The notes: generated from the letters alone by a model not told the origin. Counted from the first letter of the stretch, positions 47,205 to 59,267 are shown. The stretch: DNA of 59,469 bases from Caldilineaceae bacterium (GCA_020634815.1 JACKBA010000039.1:1-59469); one strand, 5' to 3'. Numbers and translations: made by a program.

Positions 47205-48707
47205 TTACGGCTTTCTAGCCTTCAGGTAGAAGAGCTTCTGGTCGAAGAAGATCTTGTCGCCTCGGCGCCGCGCATTCAACCCGGCGGCGTCCGTCTCCAG
47301 CCCCGCCTCGATCATGTCGCGCACCACCGTGCGCGCGCCGATGTCCGCCTGCATGTCGTTGAGCCACTCTTCCAGCTCGCGCTCGAAGCTCACCGTCTGC
47401 TCCGCCTCGACCACCAGCCCGGCACCCGCCACCAGCTTGCGATATTGCTCGGCGCTGAACGCAGCCACATGGCTCGGGTTACGCTTCTCCTCGATGGCAT
47501 TCTGCGTGGCGCGCTTGACCGCATCGTCGGCGCTGACCAGGTCGGCAATGAGGAGGATGCCGTTGTGACGCAGCAGCCGCGCCGCCTCGGTCAGGATCGC
47601 CTGCGGCTTGTGGCTGTGATGAAGCAGCAGCCGGCAGATGACCGCGTCGAAGCGCTCGTCGCGGAAGGGCAGGGCATGGGCCGGCGCCAGGCGAAAGCTC
47701 ACGCGCTCCGCCGACGGCTTGCGCTCGGAGAGGCGCAGCCACTCCGCCGACTCCAGCATGGTCGGGCTGATGTCGATGCCCACGACCTCGCCCGCGCCCT
47801 CTTCGGCCAGCAGGAGGGCAAGCTGCCCCCCGCCGGTGCCGACGTCGAGCACCGCCGCGTTCTTGGGCACCTGGGCGAACTTGAGCAGATGCTCCAGCCG
47901 CTGGATGCGCTTGGCATCGAGCAGTTCCTCGCGCGTGTGCGAAATGCGCTCGTAGGCGTGCGTGATCTCCACCAGTTCGGCGGCAAGCTCGGCGCCATTG
48001 GCGCCGTCACCGGCGGCTGCACGCTGCCGCTGCACGGCGAGCGCCCCGGCCGGCAGGTGTTCGCGGCGGTTGGCATAGGCGAGCAGCCACGCGCCATCCT
48101 GGCGGCGCAGCTCGGTGATCGCCGTGTGGCTCACCGCCACCGAGAGCGCGTGCCCGCCAAAGAAGTGGCGCAGCGTCGTCGCCACGGCATTGCCGCTCAG
48201 CACGACCGCGATCGTCTTGCCCCAGTTGTCGCGCACGATGGTGTCGAGCGCCTCGACGAGACCGTGCAGATAGATGCCGTAGGGGGAGGCCGGGTCGACC
48301 GGCGGATTGGGGCCAAAGTGGGCGATGGAGCGATCCTCGCGATCCCACGCATCGGGCAGCGCCAGATCGGGCGGCAGGCGGCCGGGAATGCGGTTATCGA
48401 CGGTGACGGGCAGGTTGAGCGCCTGGCCCAGCCGCTGCGCCGTGAGGCGGCTCTGGAGAAGCGGCGCCGTGACGAGCACGTCGATCGTCTCGTGCGTCGC
48501 CAGCCACTGGGCAAGCTGGCTCGTCTGTTCCCAGCCATAGGCGGTGAGCCCGCTATCGGCCGTCGGCTCGACGCGTTGCGCCAGCGCGGTATAGCGATTC
48601 TGCATACCCTCGGCGTGGCAGATCAGCAGCAGGCGCACGTCGGGCGGCGACGGCGACAGATGATCGGTTGACAACAAGAGCGGCGCAGACGATGGCGTTG
48701 TGGACAC
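47205..48707 (-). CDS. Histidine phosphatase-like / SAM methyltransferase fusion
   Basis: A 500-residue two-domain protein. The N-terminal 230 residues have the phosphoglycerate mutase/histidine phosphatase layout: RLLLICHAEG at the start (where active enzymes have RHG), YGWEQTSQLAQWL and VVLSGNAVATTLRHFF. The Arg before the catalytic His is Cys, so activity is doubtful. The C-terminal part (about 245-500) is a class I methyltransferase: AAVLDVGTGGGQLALLLAEE, EVVGIDISPTML, FDAVICRLLLHHSH. A ubiE/small-molecule-like acceptor is likely. The fusion is unusual. Confidence 0.85.
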   Translation of the reverse strand: MSTTPSSAPLLLSTDHLSPSPPDVRLLLICHAEGMQNRYTALAQRVEPTADSGLTAYGWEQTSQLAQWLATHETIDVLVTAPLLQSRLTAQRLGQALNLPVTVDNRIPGRLPPDLALPDAWDREDRSIAHFGPNPPVDPASPYGIYLHGLVEALDTIVRDNWGKTIAVVLSGNAVATTLRHFFGGHALSVAVSHTAITELRRQDGAWLLAYANRREHLPAGALAVQRQRAAAGDGANGAELAAELVEITHAYERISHTREELLDAKRIQRLEHLLKFAQVPKNAAVLDVGTGGGQLALLLAEEGAGEVVGIDISPTMLESAEWLRLSERKPSAERVSFRLAPAHALPFRDERFDAVICRLLLHHSHKPQAILTEAARLLRHNGILLIADLVSADDAVKRATQNAIEEKRNPSHVAAFSAEQYRKLVAGAGLVVEAEQTVSFERELEEWLNDMQADIGARTVVRDMIEAGLETDAAGLNARRRGDKIFFDQKLFYLKARKP

Positions 48708-48834
48708 AGCTTCTCACTTGACCTGGCTGGCGTCAAACGTGGCACCAATCATGGATCGAGGCAACGACGGCGCCTGGGGGAGACGCACCACTACCAAACG
48801 ATTCAGTCTCATCATAGAGTCTGGTTGAAACGCA

Positions 48835-48945
48835 AACCACGAAGACACAGAGCACACCAAGAAGCACAAAGAAACGCCTCATAGTATTTTGCCACTGCCT
48901 TCTTTGTGCCCCTTTGCGCCCTTTGTGGCTTCGTGGTGAGGCTAT
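48835..48945. repeat. Degenerate ACGAAGACACAGAG / CTTCGTGG repeat pair
   Basis: A direct ACCACGAAGACACAGAGCAC-like run and the inverted CCCTTTGTGGCTTCGTGGTG-like run fill the gap before the ferredoxin gene. No coding signal. Confidence 0.6.
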
Positions 48946-49392
48946 TCAGCTAGCTTCACTTATTTCTACGCGATCCTGGATCTGAGCCAGGGTCGCCTGG
49001 CGCAGCGCCTCGCGCTTCTTCTGCATCTCTTCGGTGGCGCTTTTGAACGCGTGCACCTCGGCAGGATAGTGGTCGACCGTCTTGTTGTTGCCCGGCGGTG
49101 CGATGAAGCGCAGCCGCTCGACCACCTCGCCGTTCACAAGATGGCGCTCAACGATCTCCGCCACGTCGTCGACCTGGACGTTACCGTACCACGTCGCCTC
49201 TGGATAAACCACCAGCATCGGGCCGTGGCCACACTGGTTCAGACAGCCGGCCTTGTTGATGCGGATTTCCTCGTTCAGCCCGTGCGCGCCGACCATGCGC
49301 TTCATGCGCTCGAAGATGCTCTCCGTGTCGCCGTCGAAGCCGCAATAGGGCCCCTGTGTGCAGATAAAGACGTGCTTCTGAAATTGAGACAT
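48946..49392 (-). CDS. Thioredoxin-like [2Fe-2S] ferredoxin
   Basis: A 148-residue protein. The [2Fe-2S] ligands are Cys in FICTQGPYCG near residues 10-16 and in GCLNQCGHGP near residues 50-55, the family spacing. The C-terminal helical tail (residues 110-148) is an addition. ATG 49392 begins MSQFQKHVFIC. The protein is a low-potential electron carrier of the cytosol. Partner enzyme not adjacent. Confidence 0.9.
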   Translation of the reverse strand: MSQFQKHVFICTQGPYCGFDGDTESIFERMKRMVGAHGLNEEIRINKAGCLNQCGHGPMLVVYPEATWYGNVQVDDVAEIVERHLVNGEVVERLRFIAPPGNNKTVDHYPAEVHAFKSATEEMQKKREALRQATLAQIQDRVEISEAS

Positions 49393-49450
49393 GCGTCGAT
49401 CATACCAAAGGGTGAAACCGTCGCAAAACCCGCCAGGGCAGGCGACGACA

Positions 49451-49478
49451 TTGACAGTAGCCGTGGCTGGTGTATCCT
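49451..49478 (+). promoter_or_regulatory. Promoter of the histidine-utilisation operon
   Basis: TTGACA, 16 nt, TATCCT, about 115 nt before hutU. An exact -35 and a partial -10. Confidence 0.6.
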
Positions 49479-49592
49479 CTCTACACAACAAACCATTGCC
49501 ATCCGACCGCTCCTGCGCGATGCCACGGCCACACCAATCCGCAATGGCCCACGGCAGCGCCGAACCATCATGACCGCCAAGGAGGCCGGCCC

Positions 49593-51248
<1,656 letters not shown>

Positions 51249-51277
51249 GCGCAGTACCTTTGACGAGCAAGCCATTA

Positions 51278-51470
51278 TGACGCAGAGGCGCAAGGGCGCA
51301 GAGATTCGCAGAGAAAAACCTCTTGAATTCTCTGCATTTTCTCTGCCTCTCCGCGCCTCTGCGTCAAAGATCTTTTGGCAACTGAGTCGCAGACACAGAG
51401 CACTGCAGAGGAAATCCTTTTGAATTCTCTCTGCCTTTTCTCTGCCTCTCTGCGACTCTGCGTCAAAATC
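51278..51470. repeat. Paired GCGCAGA/CTCTGCG repeats (two elements)
   Basis: ACGCAGAGGCGCAAGG-type and CTCTGCCTCTCCGCGCC-type blocks, direct then inverted, twice over, fill the 260-bp gap between hutU and the AhpD-like selenoprotein gene. Confidence 0.85.
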
Positions 51471-51508
51471 GCTGACTTTGACCAATTAAACTAGAAAGGT
51501 GGACGACG

Positions 51509-52102
51509 ATGGCATGGATTGAGATGATCCCGGAAGATCAGGCCGAGGGCGAACTCAAGGCCTGGTACGACAAGCTGACCGAGCCGTGGGGCGGCGTGGA
51601 CCACATCATGAAGATCCACAGCCTCAACCTGGCGTCGCTCAAGGCGCACTTCGAGATCTACAAGGTGCTCATGTACGGCAAGTCGCCGCTGAGCCGCGTG
51701 CAGCGCGAGATGATCGCCGTCGTCGCCTCGGCGGCCAACCACTGCAAGTATTGACTGCACCATCACGGAGCGGGTCTCCGTCGGCTGACGAAAAACGATG
51801 CCCTGGTGGCGCAACTCGGGCTCGACTGGCGCGTCGCGCCGCTCAGCACGGCCGATCGCGCCATGCTGGCGTACGCGGAAAAGCTCACCCTGCGCCCGTG
51901 GGAGATGGTCGAGGGCGACGTGCAGGCGCTGCGCGCGGCCGGCTTCTCCGACACGGCCATTCTCGACATCAACCAGGTGACCGGCTACTATGCCTACGTC
52001 AACCGCCTGGCCGACGGGCTGGGCGTGGAACTGGAAGCCTTCTGGGCCGCGCTGGACGCACCGGCCAACCCGACGAGCCAAGATGAAGCACAAGCACCAT
52101 GA
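51509..52102 (+). CDS. AhpD-like selenoprotein (CxxU), TGA read as Sec
   Basis: ATG 51509 has AAAGGTGG upstream. The frame is stopped by a single TGA at 51752-51754 and stays open in the same frame to 52102. Read through, the 197-residue product shows AANHCKYULHHHGAGL, where the peroxidase-related AhpD/carboxymuconolactone-decarboxylase-like family has AANxCxYCxxHHGxAL. So the TGA takes the place of the second redox Cys. A 6-bp stem-loop starts 10 nt after it. C-terminal residues YAEKLTLRPWEM are family typical. Sits in a hut operon, overlaps the next gene by 20 bp. Standard tools would give two fragments. Confidence 0.92.
51765..51781 (+). promoter_or_regulatory. Putative bacterial SECIS stem-loop (AhpD-like gene)
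   Basis: ACGGAG pairs with CTCCGT around a CGGGT loop, 10 nt after the Sec TGA. Close to the position used in E. coli selenoprotein genes, with G residues and a U in the apical loop. Folding was judged by eye only. Confidence 0.55.
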
Positions 52103-53312
52103 CCTGATCGCCGCATTCGACGGCGAACACCTGCTGGCCGACCTCGACACGCTCGGCGCCATCGGCCTGCACCCGGGCGCGGGCTTGCAGCGCATGGCCT
52201 ACGGCGCCGCCGACCTGGAGGGCCGCGCCTGGGTGCTGGCGCAGATGCAGGCGCTGGGTATGGACGCGGCCATCGACGCCGCGGGCAACGTCGTCGGGCG
52301 CTACGCCGGCCGCGAGGATCTGCCTGCCATTGCGCTGGGATCGCACACGGACAGCGTGCCCGGCGGCGGCAAGTTCGACGGTGCGCTGGGCGTGCTGGGC
52401 GCGCTCGCCTGCATCCGCACGCTGCGTGAGACGGGCGACCGGCTGCGCCACCCGCTGCTCGTCATCGACTTTGCCGCCGAGGAAGCGACCACATCCGCCA
52501 GCCCAATGGGCAGCCTCTCCTTCATCGGCCGGCTCGACGCTGCGGCGCTGGAGGGACCGGCGTGGCAGGAACGGTCGACGCGCGCCCTGCTCGAACGCAA
52601 CGGCTTCGACATCGCCGCCATGGTCGCCAACCGCCCGCCTGCGCCACTCGCCGCCTTCCTCGAACTGCACATCGAACAGGGCGAGCACCTGGCCGCACGC
52701 GCCATCCCCATCGGCGTCGTCGAGGGCATCGTCGGCATACGCCGCTATTATGTCACCTTCTTGGGCCAGGCCAACCACGCCGGCACGACCGGCATGGCGC
52801 GGCGCCGCGATGCGCTGGTCATGGCCGCGCCTTTCATCAGCGCCGTGCGTGAGGTGGCGATCCGCCACGCCATCGTCGGCACCATCGGCCGGCTGGAGGT
52901 GCACCCCGGCGCGCCCAACGTCATCCCCGGCCGCGTCACGCTCGACCTGGAGATCCGCGGCATGGACAACGCTGTGCTCGACACGGCCGAGCGCGAGCTG
53001 GCGTCGCTGGCCGCGGCCAATGGCGGCGATTTTGCCCGCGGCAACCGCAAGGAACCGGTGCCCGCCGCGCCGCCGCTCATGGACGCCATCGAACGCGCCT
53101 GCCAGGCGGTTGGGCTGGCCTCCACGCGCATGCCCAGCGGTGCGGGCCACGACGCCATGAACATGGCCGCCCTCTGTCCCTACGCCATGATCTTCGTGCC
53201 GAGCCAGGATGGCATCAGCCACGCGCCGGAGGAGTTCACCCACGCCCACGATTGCATCAACGGTGGCCGCGTCCTCTTCGCTACCCTGCTCGACCTCGAC
53301 GAAAGCCTGTGA
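52083..53312 (+). CDS. M20 Zn amidohydrolase (N-carbamoyl amino acid hydrolase type)
   Basis: A 409-residue M20/Zn-dependent hydrolase of the allantoate amidohydrolase/N-carbamoyl-L-amino-acid hydrolase (hydantoinase/carbamoylase) group. Metal-ligand motifs are GSHTDSVPGGGKFDG, AAEEATTS and ELHIEQG; GAGHDAMNMA contains the late His. It overlaps the selenoprotein gene and is 3 bp before hutI. It may replace HutG by hydrolysing N-formimino- or N-formyl-glutamate to glutamate, a step missing here. This is inference from place. Confidence 0.85.
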   Translation: MKHKHHDLIAAFDGEHLLADLDTLGAIGLHPGAGLQRMAYGAADLEGRAWVLAQMQALGMDAAIDAAGNVVGRYAGREDLPAIALGSHTDSVPGGGKFDGALGVLGALACIRTLRETGDRLRHPLLVIDFAAEEATTSASPMGSLSFIGRLDAAALEGPAWQERSTRALLERNGFDIAAMVANRPPAPLAAFLELHIEQGEHLAARAIPIGVVEGIVGIRRYYVTFLGQANHAGTTGMARRRDALVMAAPFISAVREVAIRHAIVGTIGRLEVHPGAPNVIPGRVTLDLEIRGMDNAVLDTAERELASLAAANGGDFARGNRKEPVPAAPPLMDAIERACQAVGLASTRMPSGAGHDAMNMAALCPYAMIFVPSQDGISHAPEEFTHAHDCINGGRVLFATLLDLDESL

Positions 53313-53315
53313 GCC

Positions 53316-54593
53316 ATGCCTGAGAGTGTCGATCTGCTCATCCACAACGCGGCGCAAGTCGTCACCTGCGCCGGCGGGCCAAAGCGCGGCGCGGCGCTGG
53401 CCGATGCCGGCGTCATCGCGAACGGCGCGGTAGCCGTCGACGGCGGGCTGATCGTGGCGGCCGGTCCGTCGACAGAGCTGCGGGCGCGCTACTATGCTCG
53501 CCGCCAGATCGACGCTACCGGCAAGGTCGTCTGTCCCGGCTTTGTCGACTGCCACACGCACCTCGTCTTTGGTGGCGAGCGGGTGGCGGAGTTCGAGCGC
53601 AAGCTGGCCGGCGCCACCTACCAGGAGCTGCTGGCCGCGGGCGGCGGCATCCTCTCCACCATGCGCGCCACACGTGCGGCCTCGCTGGACGAACTAGTCG
53701 CCACCGGCACGCAGCGCCTGCACGCCATGCTGCGCCTGGGCACGACGACGGTGGAGATCAAGACGGGCTACGGTCTCGACACCGCCAGCGAGTTGAAGCT
53801 GCTCGCCGCCATCGCCACGCTGGCCGGGTCCAGCCTGCTCGACATCGTCCCCACCCTGCTCGCCGCGCACGCGGTCCCGCCCGAGTTCGCCGGGCAGCCG
53901 GACGCCTACGTGCAGCTTGTCGTGGAGGAGACCATCCCCGCCGCGCGTGCGTGGTGGGAGCGGTCGCCCTTTCCCGTGGCGGGCATCCCGCTCTACAACG
54001 ATGTCTTCTGCGAGGCGGGCGTCTTTGACCGCGCCCAGTCGCGCGCGGTGCTGGCGGCGGGTCTGCGCCACGGCCTGCGCCCCAAGATCCACGCCGACGA
54101 GTTCGTCGCCCTGGGCGGCACAGGGCTGGCGGTGGAGGTGGGCGCTATCTCGGCCGACCACCTCGACGCGACGCCTGATGACGAGATCGCCGCGTTGGGC
54201 GCCTCGCAGACCATCGCCGTGCTGCTGCCCGCGGTCAACTTCCATCTCGGCAGCCACCACTATGCGAATGCCCGGGCCTTTGTCGACGCCGGCGCGGCCA
54301 TCGCCCTGGCCACGGATTTCAACCCCGGCTCCGCGCCCGCCCTTTCCCTGCCGCTCGTCATGGCGATTGCGTGCCGCTACCAGAAGCTGCTGCCCGCCGA
54401 AGCCATCAACGCGGCGACGATCAACGCCGCGCACGCCATCGGCCTGGGCGACCGCGTCGGAAGCATCGAGCCCGGCAAGCAGGCCGACCTGCTCCTCGTC
54501 GACGCGCCCGACTACCGCCACCTGGTCTACTGGCTCGGGCCGAATCTGGTCGAAGGCGTGGTGAAGCGGGGGAGAGTGATACGTAACGAGTGA
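53316..54593 (+). CDS. hutI: Imidazolonepropionase
   Basis: A 425-residue amidohydrolase opening the imidazolone ring to N-formimino-L-glutamate. Metal ligands: DCHTHLVFGG, KIHADEF, and TDFNPGS with its Asp. The Y/R substrate-binding region KTGYGLDTASELK is present. Length fits HutI (about 410). Third step of histidine use. Confidence 0.95.
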   Translation: MPESVDLLIHNAAQVVTCAGGPKRGAALADAGVIANGAVAVDGGLIVAAGPSTELRARYYARRQIDATGKVVCPGFVDCHTHLVFGGERVAEFERKLAGATYQELLAAGGGILSTMRATRAASLDELVATGTQRLHAMLRLGTTTVEIKTGYGLDTASELKLLAAIATLAGSSLLDIVPTLLAAHAVPPEFAGQPDAYVQLVVEETIPAARAWWERSPFPVAGIPLYNDVFCEAGVFDRAQSRAVLAAGLRHGLRPKIHADEFVALGGTGLAVEVGAISADHLDATPDDEIAALGASQTIAVLLPAVNFHLGSHHYANARAFVDAGAAIALATDFNPGSAPALSLPLVMAIACRYQKLLPAEAINAATINAAHAIGLGDRVGSIEPGKQADLLLVDAPDYRHLVYWLGPNLVEGVVKRGRVIRNE

Positions 54594-54790
54594 TGCGTGA
54601 TGCGTAACGAGTGATGCGTGATGCGTAACGAGTAATGCGTGATGCGTAACGAGTCAAACGTCAAACGTCAAACGTCATGCGTCACAAAATCACGAGTCAT
54701 GCGTCATGCGTCACGAGTCACAGCGCGCATCTCACGCATCACACATCACGAATTACGCATCACGCATCACGCATTACGAATCACGCATTA
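54585..54790. repeat. Large heptamer array with inverted halves
   Basis: GATGCGT/AACGAGT runs (54590-54660), AAACGTC runs, then ACGCATC/ACGAGTC inverted runs. About 200 bp, filling the gap between hutI and hutH. Same heptamers as at 42.4 kb. Confidence 0.9.
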
Positions 54791-54809
54791 TCAGCCGAGG
54801 AGCATTTCT

Positions 54810-56384
<1,575 letters not shown>

Positions 56385-56522
56385 CGACGATGCTCCATTT
56401 CCATATAGCCCGTCTCAACGGTGGGCTCGCCTCCGCAACGTCGAGAATGCCCTCGGCCGTCCCTTGTGTACTCCCCAACCTGTGGCGCTCTTCATTACTG
56501 TAGAAAGTGCGGCACACTCATG

Positions 56523-56531
56523 TGGTATAAT
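56523..56531 (+). promoter_or_regulatory. Extended -10 promoter before the antitoxin-like gene
   Basis: TGGTATAAT, an extended -10, about 60 nt upstream of ATG 56592. Confidence 0.55.
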
Positions 56532-56591
56532 GGCGCCGTCACACTCAACCTGTGTGTACTACTTCTTCGTGTCCGGAGGCGCGCCAAAAGC

Positions 56592-56840
56592 ATGACTGCC
56601 GAGACTGAAGTTATCGCTGACATCGAACGCAAGCTTGCCGTGCTGCCGCCAGAAGCATTGAAGCTGGTGGCGGATTTTGTCGGCGTGATCAGCAGCCAGT
56701 ACGCCGTGCTGACGAAACCCACGCCGTCGGCGTGCGCCAGCTTGCGTGAGGAGCCATTTATTGGCATGTGGGCCGATCGCGCCGACGTGGCAGACAGCAC
56801 GGCGTACATACGTAAGCTCCGCCAAGAGGAGTGGACGTAG
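56592..56840 (+). CDS. Antitoxin-like protein (DUF2281/VapB-type), orphan
   Basis: An 82-residue protein: an N-terminal helix pair (EVIADIERKLAVLPPEALKL), a basic linker, and the C-terminal GMWADRADVADSTAYIRKLRQEEW, which is the typical toxin-binding tail of type II antitoxins of PIN-type systems. A GGAGG site lies upstream. No toxin is present after it; the following 70 bp code at most 18 residues before a stop. It is therefore orphan. Confidence 0.8.
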   Translation: MTAETEVIADIERKLAVLPPEALKLVADFVGVISSQYAVLTKPTPSACASLREEPFIGMWADRADVADSTAYIRKLRQEEWT

Positions 56841-56998
56841 CCCCCCTTTCACCGTGATCAAGCTGAACCCCAGTATCAGCGACACGGCCTATGACCTTCT
56901 CCTCAACTAGCGACTTAGCCATGGTCTCGCCACTGCCGATTCGCTGATTGCCGCTTACGGCTCGTGAGTTGGTCCATGGGCACATCCCCTTCCTCCGC

Positions 56999-57979
56999 TC
57001 ACAAGCTACCGGCCAGGCTGATGACCACTTTCCCCCGCGCATGCCCCTCTTCGACCAGGCGAATCGCTTCAGGAACCTCGCGCAGCGGCAGCGTGCGCTC
57101 GACGATGGGCTTGACCGACCCGCCATCAATCATGCTCGCCAGGTGCTCCAGGTCGGAGCGAGAGCGCTTCACATCCAGCACGGCCAGCGTCTGGCCCACA
57201 AAGGGCGAGAGCAGCGCCGCCTGCATGATGCGGTTCATGGGGCCGATCACGCGGCCGTTGGAGTCGCCGCTGCTCAGGACGAGGATGCCCTGCGGCGTCA
57301 GCGCACGGCGGCACGCGGCGGGCGATTCCATCCCGCCAAGCTGGAAGATCACATCGTAGCGCTGTGCGCCGTGCGTGAAATCCTCCTGGGTGTAGTCGAT
57401 GACCGCATCGGCGCCCAACGCCCGCACCATCGCCACATTCGGCGTGCTGCACACCCCCGTCACATGCGCGCCCAGCGCCTTGGCAATCTGCACGGCAAAG
57501 GTGCCGACGCCGCCCGACGCGCCCACGATCAGGACGCGCTGGCCCGCCTGGAGTTGCCCGGCATCGCGCAGCCCTTGCAGCGCGGTCAGCCCGGCCAGCG
57601 GCACCGCCGCCGCCTGCTCGAAGGTCAGCGTCGCCGGCATGATGGCCAGGTCGGCCGCCGGACAGGCGACATACTCGGCAAAGGCGCCGTCGCACAGGCC
57701 GTAAACCCGGTCGCCGGGCGCAAAGCCGGTCACGCCGCGGCCGACCGCCTCCACCACGCCGGCAAAGTCGACGCCCAGGCCGGTGCGTTCGGGCGCACGC
57801 AGCCCAAACATCAGCCGCATAAAGTAAGGTTCGCCGCGCATGAAGTGCCAGTCGTATGGATTGGCGGCGGCGGCGCGCACGCGCACCAGCACGCTGCTCT
57901 CGTCGACGGCTGGAACTTCCACCTCTTGCAGGCCGAGAACTTCCGGGCCGCCGTAGCGATGGTAGGTGATTGCTTTCAT
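56999..57979 (-). CDS. Quinone oxidoreductase-like MDR protein
   Basis: A 326-residue zinc-free medium-chain dehydrogenase/reductase. The GroES-like start has ITYHRYGGPEVL, and FAGVVEAVGRGV is the family's G-rich segment. The Rossmann motif VLIVGASGGVGTFAVQ is the NADPH site. No Zn-binding Cys cluster. Reduces quinones or enoyl-like substrates. Function by family only. Confidence 0.92.
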   Translation of the reverse strand: MKAITYHRYGGPEVLGLQEVEVPAVDESSVLVRVRAAAANPYDWHFMRGEPYFMRLMFGLRAPERTGLGVDFAGVVEAVGRGVTGFAPGDRVYGLCDGAFAEYVACPAADLAIMPATLTFEQAAAVPLAGLTALQGLRDAGQLQAGQRVLIVGASGGVGTFAVQIAKALGAHVTGVCSTPNVAMVRALGADAVIDYTQEDFTHGAQRYDVIFQLGGMESPAACRRALTPQGILVLSSGDSNGRVIGPMNRIMQAALLSPFVGQTLAVLDVKRSRSDLEHLASMIDGGSVKPIVERTLPLREVPEAIRLVEEGHARGKVVISLAGSL

Positions 57980-58069
57980 GTTGATGCTCCTTGATTGGAT
58001 AGTTGTAGTACGTTGGTCTTGTGATGGTTGTTCACGAACGTTCCCGGTTATCTCGCTGCCGGCGCAGCC

Positions 58070-58180
58070 TTCGATTCAAATCGAGGCTGATAGCTCAAGT
58101 CGGCTACAAGCCGACTGGGGAGACGCCCGTCAGTCCACTTGAGTGGACTTTGGCTATCAGCCGGGAATTGCTTCCCAGGC
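58070..58180. repeat. Nested palindromic repeat element
   Basis: Outer arms GGCTGATAG (58085-58093) and CTATCAGCC (58154-58162) enclose AGTCGGCT/AGCCGACT and AGTCCACT/AGTGGACT hairpins; GGGAATT/TTCCC follows. A multi-branched structure is likely. It occupies the gap 57980-58290, which has no supported gene. Confidence 0.8.
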
Positions 58181-58290
58181 GCCCGACGTTACCGGATCAA
58201 TTTCTCAATGTTCATTATCCCCAGGCGTCCGCGCTGCCTCTGTGCAAATCCGCGCTCATCCGCCAAATCAGCCAAATCCGCGGTCTATTT

Positions 58291-59013
58291 CTACGCTGTC
58301 TGCGCGGGAACCGCCACCCGACGCCCCGCCCGCCGCGCCTTGCGCGTGTGCCGGCGGATGATCCACTCCGCCACGGCGAGATTGATCACCCAGCCGGCGC
58401 CCATGAGCACGGCCCGGGACGCCTCCGTGGGCTGACCCACAAGCATCAGCCAGACCAGATGCGTGAAGACCTGCGTCCCGGCGCCCAGGCCGATGGCATA
58501 GGCCCGGATCATCCAGGCGCCGTGCTCGGCGAATTTACGGCGGCGCAGTGCATCGACGCCCAGCAGGAGCGCCGCAAGCATGGCCGAGCCAAAGCCGAGA
58601 CGCTGCCAGTAGAGCGCCACGCCGTCCCCCGCCGGCCAGGGGTAGAAGAGCGTCATCCACAGACCGGAGAGGGCAGCAACCAGGCCGGCCGGCACCAGCG
58701 CCCAGCCGGCGCGACGATGCCAGCGGGCATGGCGGCGGCGGAAGCCCGGCGCAAATTGGAAGGCGCCCAGGATCGAATAGATCACCACGCTGACGATGTG
58801 CAGCACGACCGGCAGCGGCGCCGCAATGAAGCGGGCGTTGCTTGCCGTGACGGGCGCAGCGCTGCCCAGTTCGACCAGGCGTGCGGTCCCGGCCAGCGCC
58901 GGCACGATGCTCAGCAGAATCAGCCCGGATGGAATGAGCCACTCCGCCGCCCGCTCCGTGCGCGATTGCGGCCGTGTGGATGGTACACGCTTCTTGTTGA
59001 CTTCGCTCGTCAT
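58291..59013 (-). CDS. DUF2306 membrane protein
   Basis: A 240-residue membrane protein with about seven helices (residues 25-225). The DUF2306 pattern is present: HIVSVVIYSILGAFQFAPGF, RRAGWALVPAG-like, and EHGAWMIRAYAIGLGAG-like after helix 5. Start at ATG 59013 overlaps the upstream gene's stop (ATGA). Function of the family is unknown. Confidence 0.85.
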   Translation of the reverse strand: MTSEVNKKRVPSTRPQSRTERAAEWLIPSGLILLSIVPALAGTARLVELGSAAPVTASNARFIAAPLPVVLHIVSVVIYSILGAFQFAPGFRRRHARWHRRAGWALVPAGLVAALSGLWMTLFYPWPAGDGVALYWQRLGFGSAMLAALLLGVDALRRRKFAEHGAWMIRAYAIGLGAGTQVFTHLVWLMLVGQPTEASRAVLMGAGWVINLAVAEWIIRRHTRKARRAGRRVAVPAQTA

Positions 59014-59267
59014 GATTGCCCTCCATCCGCCGGGATAGTGCGCACCGACACCAGCGTAATCCCCAGATCGCGCAGCCGGTTGAGTACGCCGTAGAGTGCA
59101 GACTGGTCTGCCAGTTGCCCTACCAGCAGCGTGGTTCCCGCGCGTTCGTGGACAATGTCCAGTCCCTCGAAGTGGCCTGCCCACCGTTCGTCCAGGAGTC
59201 CCTTGATCCGGATCTCGTACCGCTCGATACCGGCCTCCACGGCCGGCCCAGCTCCTCTTGCCATCAT
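59010..59267 (-). CDS. Small hypothetical protein upstream of DUF2306
   Basis: An 85-residue acidic protein with a beta-alpha-beta look: YEIRIKGLLDERW, GTTLLVGQLADQSALYGVL and ITLVSVRTIP. It resembles the short DUF-type proteins linked to DUF2306 genes, with which it is translationally coupled. GGGAG lies upstream of 59267; ATG 59264 is also possible. Confidence 0.75.
   Translation of the reverse strand: MMARGAGPAVEAGIERYEIRIKGLLDERWAGHFEGLDIVHERAGTTLLVGQLADQSALYGVLNRLRDLGITLVSVRTIPADGGQS

Noticed and set aside
51509..51754. 81-residue AhpD-like fragment and separate 98-residue fragment (51806-52102)
   Set aside because: They are one gene split by the Sec TGA; both lie in the same frame and complete the family.
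56841..56911. Toxin partner of the antitoxin-like gene
   Set aside because: The only frame is 18 residues with no PIN-like acidic residues, too short for a toxin.
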